DNA of 40,389 nucleotides from a bacterium. GTDB lineage: Bacteria; Elusimicrobiota; Elusimicrobia; Elusimicrobiales; UBA9959. The DNA lies in assembly GCA_021811315.1 (NCBI GenBank), contig JAJZPF010000026.1:1-40389 (forward strand), read 5' to 3'. Below, piece after piece: positions 21,812 to 29,391 of this stretch (position 1 is the first letter of the stretch; every line of letters begins with the position of its first letter). The notes below the pieces were generated by a model. It was given only the letters and a program-made list of their open reading frames with translations, did no database searches and was not told where the DNA came from. The position numbers were made by a program, and so were the translations under genes.

Positions 21812-23190
21812 ATGAAAAACAAAATCCTTATTTCTCCGCGATCATTTTCTCGCTGGCCGCCGCCGCGCTCGCGCCGCTCGCTTCCGCCAAGCCGCCTTTC
21901 ATAAAACCGATCGACGCCGGGAAATCCGGCGGGAAAGGGACCACCACGCCGAAGTACATAGAGGACCTCGAAGGCGCCAGCGCTTCCCTGAGGCGCCTCG
22001 ACCAGGATTCCAGGAGCCTCTACAGCGACCAGGCCTCGCTTATCAACCGCGTCAACAATATCGAGAATTTTTTAAACACCGCCTCCAACCGGCTGGCCAT
22101 GCTCTCCGTGCTGCGCTCCGACCTGGTAAAGCTCGAAGCCGCCCTTAACACTCTCAATACCGCGGCGGACGCGGCTGAAGCCATCCCCCAGGCCAGGGGG
22201 AAAGTAAAGAAAACAAAAGAAACTCTTTCGGCAACCCTGGCCAACGTCACCGCGGCGCGCCAGCGCCTGGACGCCATAGTGAACGTCACCGATCCTATCC
22301 AGAAGAACCTGGCCAAGGCCGCCCGCGCGGCCAATGGCGTGGAGGCCGGCCTCTACGCGGTAAACGACGGCGCGATAGCCCAGATGAAGTTCCCGATAAG
22401 CATCGCCGCCGGCTGCTATAAAAAGCTGCCCGCCGACAAGAAAGACTGCGCCGGGAAGAACATAGACAAGACCGCCGACGACGTGGACCCCGCGGTGCTG
22501 GAATACGACAGGGTAGTGCGCCTGCTCCCGGCCAGCCCGGAGCCCTGGCTGCCCTCGATGAATTTCTTCGACCCTTTCGGCGCCGAGCTGAACGCGATAG
22601 ACTCCCTCCGCGCCGAAGTGGAGAGCCTGACCGGGCGCGTCAACGCCCTGGCCCGCCAGTTCAAGGGCGTAGCCGCCGTGCTCGAGCGGGAATTCTCTTT
22701 CAGCTTCCCCTACCCCGACCCCACCGTCACCGACCCGCTGCGTTTTTCGAACAAAGAAGTGAGCCTCAGCTTCAAGGAAATAATAGATAAAGCGAACTCC
22801 ATCGAGGACAAGATAGAGAGCAAGCTCGGCGGCTTCCTCTGGGGCGTGCTCAACGACCTCGGCGTCGGCAAATTCGTGAACAAGCTGAAGAACGAAGCCG
22901 AGAACGCCGCCAATTCCCTGACCGCCATGGTCGACCTGAATATCGACCTGAAGCTGCCCGACATGAACGCCCTGGCCCCCTTGGAAGCGTCCCTGGGCAG
23001 GCTAAGCGCGGACGTGAACGGCCTGAAATTCCCCTCCATAGACACGCAGCTCCCCGGCTACGGCTTCCCCGACGTAGGCAGGGGGATCAGCTTCGGCAGC
23101 ATCGACGCTTCTTTCCGCTTCTTCAACCCGGGCGGCCTGAAAGTGGACACCCCGAATGTCTGCGACGGCGCGACCTACGGCTGCAATTAG
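21812..23190 (+). CDS. Secreted coiled-coil protein, frameshifted in the signal peptide (about 460 aa if repaired)
   Basis: The ATG at 21812 has GGAG upstream and begins MKNKILI, but that frame stops at 21903. Adding one T in ATTTCT near 21830-21835 gives a perfect signal peptide (FSAIIFSLAAAALAPLASA) that joins the long open frame running to 23190. The mature protein is rich in heptad-like stretches (residues 40-120 and about 150-190), with a central SFPYPDPTVTDPLRFSNKEV region and pairs of Cys near the end. Function unknown; it probably works with the barrel gene two bases downstream. The first ATG in the body frame (22099) is internal and not a credible start. See the finding on tandem frameshifts. 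Confidence 0.65.
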
Positions 23191-23191
23191 G

Positions 23192-24044
23192 CCATGAGAG
23201 GCAGCAGCTTCATAGCCGCTTTGCTTTTTCAGCCCTGGCCGCGCAGGCGCGCGCCGAAGGCTGGGTGAAGAGCCTCGACCTCTCGCTCGGCGCGAACCAG
23301 TCCCGGACGCGCATCCACGTAGCCGGCGAGATCTACGAGAAGAGCACCTTCGGGCTGGAACTCCGCGCCGACGGCTCGCTTAACAAAGACACCCCGGACT
23401 ACCGGTGGAAGAACACCCTTAAACTGGATTACGCCGGGTCCAAGACCAAGGACGAGACCAACGAGTACAACAATCCCCGGTGGGCAGAAAGCGCCGACCA
23501 GCTGATATTGGACACGGTGCGCCGCTGGAAGGCCGGCTTCTTCGCCGATCCCTACGCCGGCGTGAACGCGCAGACCACGGTGTTCGACAACAACACTTTC
23601 GGCGAATGGGCCGCTTTCAGGCCGATCCAGCTGCGCGAGTCGGCCGGGCTGTCCCTGCCGATAATGGACGACGCGGAGAACGACTTCACCCTGCGCACCG
23701 GCTTCTTCTACCAGCACTACCTCAACCCCGCCAGGCGCGAGAACGACCCGGCGCCGGGCTTCGAGGCTGTGCTTGAATACGAGGGAAAACTATCGAAAGT
23801 CGTCGCTTTCAAATCGAAAGCCGGCGTTTATACCGGCCTGGCCAATACCGACGATTCCTGGAGCCCCGAGACCGAGTCCCGCAAAGCGGTTCTGGAATGG
23901 GACAATAGGCTGATAATAACGCTCACCCGGGCGCTATGCCTTAACATCACCTACAATGTGGACAATAAAGACGTGAGCTCTACCGACATAGCCTACGAAG
24001 TGGACCACCGGACCACCCTGGCCCTGAACTGGAAAGTATTCTGA
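23192..24044 (+). CDS. Outer-membrane beta-barrel protein, frameshifted in the signal peptide (about 284 aa if repaired)
   Basis: The ATG at 23192 starts MRGSSFIAALLF and then loses frame. One extra T in CTTTTTC (near 23224-23229) continues as SALAAQARAEGWVKSLDLSLGANQSRT, a signal peptide with an Ala-x-Ala cleavage site. The mature part is all amphipathic strands (WKNTLKLDYAGSKTKDE, FTLRTGFFYQHYL, CLNITYNVDN, TTLALNWKVF), and the final Phe is the outer-membrane insertion signal. It resembles DUF3078/DUF481-type barrels in the pattern of W..LKLDYG.TK and the Trp-rich strands; assignment is tentative. The start lies two bases after the coiled-coil gene's stop. Confidence 0.65.
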
Positions 24045-24054
24045 AGCGGAAGGC

Positions 24055-24438
24055 TCAGGGCTTTGCCGCTAAAAGCTCCACCACCGGGATATCCGCGCTG
24101 CAAAAATCGTATTTGGCCAGGTCGGCCGGCACGACCCATTCTATCCGGTCATGGTCGTTCAGCTTGAACTCGCCGGAGAGATGTTCGGCCCTGTAAGCGA
24201 GCAATTCTATCGGCAGATGCTTGTACTCGAACTTGCTCGAGCAGATAAAACCGCCGATCCTTGTATCGACCCCGAATTCTTCCATCAGCTCGCGCCGCAG
24301 GCAAATTTCAGGCGTCTCGCCCGGCTCGAGCTTGCCGCCCGGGAATTCCCACTTTCCCGCGAGCGCGTCCCCCCGCTTGCGCTGGGCTATCAGGATCTTC
24401 CCGTCCTTCTCCATGACCGCGGCCGTAACTTGCTTCAT
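24055..24438 (-). CDS. NUDIX hydrolase, MutT/8-oxo-dGTPase type (127 aa)
   Basis: Hydrolyses a nucleoside diphosphate linked to another moiety; the short MutT form cleans oxidised dGTP. The Nudix box is complete near residues 36-58 (GKLEPGETPEICLRRELMEE followed by FGV), preceded by KRGDALAGKWEFPGG. The start MKQVTAAVMEKDGKILIAQRK is the usual MutT start, at 24438 with a distant GGAG; the longer in-frame reading runs back into the repeat Y. It converges with the barrel gene. Confidence 0.88.
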   Translation of the reverse strand: MKQVTAAVMEKDGKILIAQRKRGDALAGKWEFPGGKLEPGETPEICLRRELMEEFGVDTRIGGFICSSKFEYKHLPIELLAYRAEHLSGEFKLNDHDRIEWVVPADLAKYDFCSADIPVVELLAAKP

Positions 24439-24483
24439 AAATTTTAGCGCTCCGAAGGGCGGTTCACCGGTTCCCCCTGCCAC

Positions 24484-24515
24484 TATTCTAATAAAAAAGC
24501 GGAGGTAAAACCTCC
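24484..24515 (-). repeat. Promoter-linked repeat, copy Y
   Basis: TATTCTAATAAAAAAG, then GCGGAGGT and AAAACCTCC. On the minus strand GGAGG-TTTTA-CCTCC forms a hairpin followed by GCTTTTTTATTAGAATA, which supplies a TAGAAT box for the NUDIX gene with a leader of about 40 bases. Confidence 0.6.
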
Positions 24516-24589
24516 GGCCCACCGCGCCCCCGTAATACTACCTAGCCGGCCGGGCAAAATTCCCAATAGCTGCGGGGACGCGCAGCGAC

Positions 24590-24595
24590 TATACT
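24590..24595 (+). promoter_or_regulatory. Probable -10 box of the PA2779-PA2778-TPR operon
   Basis: TATACT lies 35 bases before the ATG at 24631; the leader carries AAAAGGGGA as ribosome binding site. No clear -35. Confidence 0.4.
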
Positions 24596-24630
24596 TAAAG
24601 ATATACAGTCCGGGAAAAGGGGAATAAAAA

Positions 24631-25014
24631 ATGAACCCGATATCAAAGAGAACCGAAGCTGGAACTACGAAGCGCGCCATGGCAATAAGCGCCGCAATGA
24701 TCTGCCTGCTGTCGGGCAGCGGCCGGGCCATGCTCGCGCCCGCCCGGAGCGGCGCTGCCGCCGATAGCGCCGCGCCGGCCAGGGCCGCCGACATAAAAGC
24801 CGTGCAGACCGCGCTCGAATCAAAGGTCGTAAGCGAACGCCTGAAGTCCTTCGGCCTGAACAAGGAAGAGATAGAATCCCGCCTGGGGAAGCTTTCCGAC
24901 AAGCAGGTCCATAAACTGGCCGGGGAAATAAAAACGCTCAGCCCGGGCGGCGGGACGACGCTCACCACCCTCGAGATAATTCTCGTGGTCCTGATAATAG
25001 TTCTCATCATCTGA
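24631..25014 (+). CDS. PA2779-family membrane protein (127 aa)
   Basis: Recognised by MLAPARS after a hydrophobic start, then IKAVQTALESKVVSERLKSFGLNKEEIESRL, LSDKQVHKLAGEI and a glycine turn before a C-terminal hydrophobic tail LEIILVVLIIVLII, the PA2779/DUF6627 layout. The family regularly sits next to a PA2778-type cysteine peptidase, as here. Molecular function unknown; probably an inner-membrane or periplasmic partner. GGGGA precedes the ATG. Confidence 0.82.
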   Translation: MNPISKRTEAGTTKRAMAISAAMICLLSGSGRAMLAPARSGAAADSAAPARAADIKAVQTALESKVVSERLKSFGLNKEEIESRLGKLSDKQVHKLAGEIKTLSPGGGTTLTTLEIILVVLIIVLII

Positions 25015-25027
25015 CCCGGAGGCTGTA

Positions 25028-25612
25028 ATGGCGGCGACCAGGGGAAAGGCGAGGCTCTTCACGCGGCGAGGTTTACTCGTCCTCGCGGCCTGCCTGCTTT
25101 CCGGCTGCGCGCAGTACCGGGTTTCAAGGCCGCCGGCGGACTCCGGGCAGGAAAGACAGGTGCGGCTCGCCGTCCCTTTCTTCCCCGACGATACCGACCA
25201 ATGCGGGCCTTCAGTGCTGGCAAGCGTGCTGGGCTACTGGGGGAAGCCGGAGAAGCCGGAGGCCCTGCGCGGGGAAATTTACCGCCCCAGGCTGAAAGGC
25301 TCGCTGACCGTGGACCTGCTCCTGGCCGCCGAAAGCCGCGGCCTGGCGGCCGAGATCATCAACGCCGGCCTGGACCGGGTCAGGACGGAACTGGACGCGG
25401 GCCGGCCCCTGATCGCTTTCGTGGACGCGGGCTACAGGTTTTATCCCTCGCCCCATTACCTGGTGATCACCGGCTACGACGACCGGCGGCAATGCGTCTA
25501 CGCGCACTCCGGCGCAAGGCGCGACCAGCGCATCTCTTACGCTAAACTAAAAAAAGAATGGAAGAAGACCGAAGAATGGGCGCTATCAATTCAGCCCCGG
25601 CGGCCGCTGTGA
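25028..25612 (+). CDS. PA2778-family C39-like cysteine peptidase lipoprotein (194 aa)
   Basis: Lipoprotein signal with lipobox LLSGC (Cys at about residue 26), then a C39-like papain fold: DQCGPSVLASVLGYWG holds the catalytic Cys, and PSPHYLVITGYDD the His and Asp. In Proteobacteria PA2778 proteins this peptidase is fused to TPR repeats; here it ends after the peptidase and the TPR part is the next gene. GGAGG precedes the ATG, 13 bases after the PA2779-family stop. The stop overlaps the GTG start of the TPR gene. Confidence 0.85.
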   Translation: MAATRGKARLFTRRGLLVLAACLLSGCAQYRVSRPPADSGQERQVRLAVPFFPDDTDQCGPSVLASVLGYWGKPEKPEALRGEIYRPRLKGSLTVDLLLAAESRGLAAEIINAGLDRVRTELDAGRPLIAFVDAGYRFYPSPHYLVITGYDDRRQCVYAHSGARRDQRISYAKLKKEWKKTEEWALSIQPRRPL

Positions 25613-26193
25613 AGCGTTCCGCGCGGAGCGCGCTCCTGACCGCCCTCGCCTGCCTGCTCGCCGCCTGCGCGCACGCGCCCCGCCTGGGCGAAGCCGCCGA
25701 CGCCCTGTCGCCGGCCGAACATTTGCGCCTGGGGGCCTCCTACGAGGCCCAGGGGATGCGTTCGGACGCCGCCGGGCAGTACGAAGCCGCCGTCCGCGCC
25801 TCTCCCTCCTGCGCCGAATGCTGGCTGGCCCTGGGCAATCTCTCTTTTACCGAAGAGCGGCTGACCGATGCCGAGGCCTCCTACCGGAAAGCGCTGGAAG
25901 CCTCGCCTCATCATCCCGGCGCCGCGAACAATTTAGCCATGGTCACCCTGGCGCGAAATGGCAGCCTGCCGGAAGCCGAAGCGCTTGCTCTGTCCGCTCT
26001 GCCGAACGCCGGCGTCCTGCGGCCTTATGTCCTGGATACGCTGGCGAACATCTATCTCCGGCAGGGGCGCTACGCGGACGCCTCGGCCGCTATCGACCAG
26101 GCCGAAGAAGCCGCGCCGGCCTACGAGCCCGGAATGCGCGCCCAGCTGATCGAAACCCGCAAACTGATAAATGCAGCGGCGGCCGCTAAATAA
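25609..26193 (+). CDS. TPR-repeat lipoprotein, partner of the PA2778-type peptidase (194 aa)
   Basis: From a GTG at 25609 (GTGA overlap with the peptidase stop) the protein begins with a basic n-region, a hydrophobic core and lipobox LLAAC, then three to four tetratricopeptide repeats from about residue 37 (AEHLRLGASYEAQGMRSDAA, CAECWLALGNLSFTEERLTD, YVLDTLANIYLRQGRYADAS). Alternative ATG starts at 25558 and 25576 would extend the N-terminus inside the peptidase gene and delay the signal peptide, so GTG is favoured. The pair looks like a split form of the fused PA2778 architecture. Confidence 0.75.
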   Translation: MKRSARSALLTALACLLAACAHAPRLGEAADALSPAEHLRLGASYEAQGMRSDAAGQYEAAVRASPSCAECWLALGNLSFTEERLTDAEASYRKALEASPHHPGAANNLAMVTLARNGSLPEAEALALSALPNAGVLRPYVLDTLANIYLRQGRYADASAAIDQAEEAAPAYEPGMRAQLIETRKLINAAAAAK

Positions 26194-26197
26194 AAAA

Positions 26198-26230
26198 CGG
26201 GCGCGGCCGGGTCCTCCGGCTTTACGCCCG
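26198..26230 (-). terminator. Terminator of the addAB-small membrane protein operon
   Basis: CGGGCG pairs with CGCCCG and an inner GCCGG/CCGGC extends the stem. On the minus strand the hairpin is followed by TTTTTTA. It starts 5 bases after the converging TPR gene. Confidence 0.75.
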
Positions 26231-26258
26231 CTGATATTCGGTTATTTACCCACGCTGC

Positions 26259-26426
26259 TTAATTCACATTGCCCATGAACCAGATCGCGTTGATTATTAG
26301 ATAGAGCAGACCGCCGAAGATGACGGCCAGGACGGTCGTCAGCCATTTTGATCTGGAAGAATAAGGCTCTTCCCGGTAACTGCGCGCTTTCTTTCGCTTT
26401 TTTATATTTCCCCCCGCTACGATCAT
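26259..26426 (-). CDS. Small single-pass membrane protein linked to addB (55 aa)
   Basis: The ATG at 26426 is one base beyond the addB stop. The reading frame gives a basic N-terminus (IKKRKKARSYREE), then one membrane helix (WLTTVLAVIFGGLLYLIINA) and a short tail ending GNVN. Positive-inside charge places the N-terminus in the cytosol. It ends before the operon terminator. No family recognised; the gene is too short for many gene finders. The link to AddAB is by position only. Confidence 0.65.
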   Translation of the reverse strand: MIVAGGNIKKRKKARSYREEPYSSRSKWLTTVLAVIFGGLLYLIINAIWFMGNVN

Positions 26427-26427
26427 A

Positions 26428-29391
26428 CTAGTCTTTTACCCATTGGCGGCCGCACATTACTTTGAAAGGGCAATAGCGGCAGTCGTCTTCGCGCTTTGTC
26501 GGCTCGAAAGAAAGAGCAGGGTCAAGGATCTCGTCCAGGAGCGTACAGACCGCTTCGCGGTACATCGCATAGGTGCCCGGTATATCAGGCGGGATCCCTC
26601 TGTGCGGGCGATAAAGGCTTTCCTCGAAGATCTCCTGCTTGCCGAGCATCATCAACCGGGCGTCGAAACTTTCCACCGGGCGGCCGGCTATAAAGGGCGA
26701 GACCAAATCCACGGTACCGTCCTGAACTTTTATCTTTCCTTCTTTCGCCATGATAGCGTAGACCGGAAGCTGCACCGACTTCAAAGTTTTTATCCATTCG
26801 CCGCGCGCGGCCGGGTTGAAACCGCGCCAGGACGGGGCTTTGGCCATTGAGCCGGTTTTGTAATCCACGATAACTATCATTTCGCGGGGCTTAAGACCTT
26901 CCTCTCCCGAAGCAACAACCCGCAGGTCTATCCTGTCGGCTTTGCCGGCAAGCCGGGCTTTTTTGCCGGACTTAAGTGTAAGCTCAGCCTCGAGAGAGGC
27001 CTCTACGGCGAGAGGCGTGAAAGACGGGATATCTGAAGCATGATAGAGCAATATTCCTTCTAGGCGCTTTTCAACCTGCCGGCGCATAACATAACCGTAA
27101 CCCTTTTCCGTATCCGTCAGATGGAAAAGCTTCATCGATTCCTGAAGGCAAACCAAGAGAGTCGCAAGTTCGGCTTTCATATCCTCCGGCTTGAATTGTT
27201 TGCCAAGCCGCCCGCCGCGCAGGAAATAGAATTCAAGAGCTTTATGAACGATATTACCGATTGAAGCGCGGCTGATATCCTCGGTAACTTCTTCAAGCTC
27301 TTCCAGGCCGAGAACGCGTATATAGTAGAAACGAAGCGGGCAGGCCAAATAATGGTTCAGCGCCGACGGTGAAAAAGACATACCGCCCAGCCTGTTCATT
27401 ATCCAGGGATTCTTGACTATAGCCGAAGGCTCTTTATTTTTAAAGGTCAGGTCGAAGAAAACCCGGTTCTCGAGCTTCTCGCGGTCGGCCCCGGCCGATT
27501 CGAGGCGGAACAAAAGTTCTTCGACGAAAGGGCTTTTCTCGGATTTCGAATTGTCGCGGTAGAAGATCTTCGCGCTTTCCGCGCCGCCGAGCAAAGTTTC
27601 GAAATGGTATTTGCGCTCGGCTTCTCTTTCGCGGCAGCCGGGCAGGCCGAGCAGGCCGCGCATGAACTCGGAAAGGACGGCGTCTTCTTTGCCGGAAATA
27701 TTAAGCGCGTCCGCGTTAGCGTCCAGGAAATAGACGCGCCTGAACTTTATGCCGCGTGTTTCGAGCAGCCCCAGAACCTGCAGGCCTTTTACCGGAGTAC
27801 CCTCGAAAGGATAGACAGCTCCGGTGATAGCCTGGCCGAAGAACCTGAAATAGGAAGAGCGGGCCGCGAATACCTGCCCCGCAAGGCGGCAGCCGCTTAT
27901 ACCGTCCAGAAGTTCAAGGAAACGGCCCGAGAAATCTTTCCAGTAAGGATGCCTGGCCGCCGTGGTCGAGCCGGAGACGAAAGAGACCAAAACGAGAAGC
28001 TTCGAGGAGAAATCGCCTATGGACTTTAGCTTCTCGAAAGGGCGTATCACAGAATTATGTATAGCCTTGAGATGTTTCGTAATGTCCGCGGCGCTCACCT
28101 CGGCATAGTCGCTGTAATGGGCCAGTTTGCCCAGAGCATGGCGGATAAAATCTTCCCCCTCCTCTATCTCGGCCAGCGCTACGTATTTAGTCATCCGCTC
28201 GAGGAAGTATTCCTGCAGCGACTGGAAAAGTATACGCGTCAGTTCCGGGCTGCCTTTATAAAGAGCGTTCTTTACATGAGGATGGAAAACAAGGCGGAGA
28301 TAGTCCGGGATGAAATAAGCGTCGCCGTCGGCCCGGTCCAGGAGCCGCCCGAGGAAATCGACAAGCGAGTATACCGGCGTATGCGAGATCGGGTAGCCGA
28401 TAGCTATATTGTTCTCTTTAAAATCGGGAAGGACATTGTGAACCACAGGGAAGAGCGCGGCCGCTGAAGGGATGACTATCACGTCCTGCTCGTCATATTT
28501 CTTTTTGTCTATCACGCCGCCCAGAGCGAACACCTCGCTATGAGTATCGGCGGCTTTGTAAAAACTGTATTTATCGGGCTTCGGTACAGGCGCTTTATAG
28601 GGCTTAACAGGCGCGATAAGCCGTTTATCGGCGAGGAACTTGAACTGCGCGTCCAGGCCGGGACCTTCCTGCAAAATAAGACTGAAGCCGGGAAGTTTAA
28701 AAAGGTTCTCTATCAATTTACGCTCGGAAGCCGTAAGAAGAAAGAAACCGGCCAAAATCACCGGAGCTTCGCCCAGCCCGGCTTTTTCAGCGGCGCCTGG
28801 AGCCGCTGCTTCCGCGTATTTCATAGCCTGCGTCAGCAGGCCGTTTTTTTGTAATTCTGAATAAAAAGCCCCGTAAAGTTTAGAAAAACCGCCGAACTTG
28901 GAACTGAATGCCTTAGCGCCCTTATAAACCCCGGCCGCGCCCTCGTCAGCCTCGATGCTTGAATCAAAACCGGCGAGATATTCCGGCGTTACAAGGTTTT
29001 TGCGTATATCCTCGAAATCGGTGAAAGCTTTAAGCGCCCAGGGGAGCAGCCAATCCACAGTCGCGCCTTTCTGGCCGGACAGCGGGCCAAGAGCGTCCGC
29101 GCCGGGGAGGCCGAGCATTATCCCCGCCGCGTCCAGCCGGTCTATCTGGGGACCGGCGGCCCCGGATCTTTCAGCCAGAACAGAAACAAAATTATCCATC
29201 GAATAAATAGCCGGGCATTCGAAGGACTTCCCGCTAAGCTCGAAAAGTTTTTTGCGCAGGAAATGAGCCGGGCGCGAATTAGGGAAGACTACGGTGCAGG
29301 CCGGCAGGTCCTTGCGGCCGTGCAGCTGGGCGGCTATGGCCGCGATAAGGTCGCCGTCAGGCGGGAGAAGCGTGAATTTATCGCCTGTCAT
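26428..29391 (-). CDS. addB: AddB-like helicase-nuclease subunit (987 aa)
   Basis: Second subunit of the AddAB double-strand-break resection enzyme. The N-terminal part is a divergent UvrD-like fold without a standard Walker A (AddB sometimes lacks an active helicase). The C-terminal RecB-type nuclease begins FSPSALNHYLACPLRFYY near residue 680, contains VIVDYKTG near 845 and ends CRYCPFKVMC; the first Cys plus these three form the expected iron-sulfur staple. The start MTGDKFTLLPP overlaps the addA stop in an ATGA. The 55-aa membrane gene follows directly. Confidence 0.85.
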   Translation of the reverse strand: MTGDKFTLLPPDGDLIAAIAAQLHGRKDLPACTVVFPNSRPAHFLRKKLFELSGKSFECPAIYSMDNFVSVLAERSGAAGPQIDRLDAAGIMLGLPGADALGPLSGQKGATVDWLLPWALKAFTDFEDIRKNLVTPEYLAGFDSSIEADEGAAGVYKGAKAFSSKFGGFSKLYGAFYSELQKNGLLTQAMKYAEAAAPGAAEKAGLGEAPVILAGFFLLTASERKLIENLFKLPGFSLILQEGPGLDAQFKFLADKRLIAPVKPYKAPVPKPDKYSFYKAADTHSEVFALGGVIDKKKYDEQDVIVIPSAAALFPVVHNVLPDFKENNIAIGYPISHTPVYSLVDFLGRLLDRADGDAYFIPDYLRLVFHPHVKNALYKGSPELTRILFQSLQEYFLERMTKYVALAEIEEGEDFIRHALGKLAHYSDYAEVSAADITKHLKAIHNSVIRPFEKLKSIGDFSSKLLVLVSFVSGSTTAARHPYWKDFSGRFLELLDGISGCRLAGQVFAARSSYFRFFGQAITGAVYPFEGTPVKGLQVLGLLETRGIKFRRVYFLDANADALNISGKEDAVLSEFMRGLLGLPGCREREAERKYHFETLLGGAESAKIFYRDNSKSEKSPFVEELLFRLESAGADREKLENRVFFDLTFKNKEPSAIVKNPWIMNRLGGMSFSPSALNHYLACPLRFYYIRVLGLEELEEVTEDISRASIGNIVHKALEFYFLRGGRLGKQFKPEDMKAELATLLVCLQESMKLFHLTDTEKGYGYVMRRQVEKRLEGILLYHASDIPSFTPLAVEASLEAELTLKSGKKARLAGKADRIDLRVVASGEEGLKPREMIVIVDYKTGSMAKAPSWRGFNPAARGEWIKTLKSVQLPVYAIMAKEGKIKVQDGTVDLVSPFIAGRPVESFDARLMMLGKQEIFEESLYRPHRGIPPDIPGTYAMYREAVCTLLDEILDPALSFEPTKREDDCRYCPFKVMCGRQWVKD

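Noticed and set aside
21812-23240. Programmed -1 ribosomal frameshifting as the explanation for the two broken signal peptides
   Set aside because: Neither site has a proper X-XXY-YYZ slippery heptamer (CTT-ATT-TCT and CTT-TTT-CAG), and no downstream pseudoknot was obvious. Indel or phase variation fits better.
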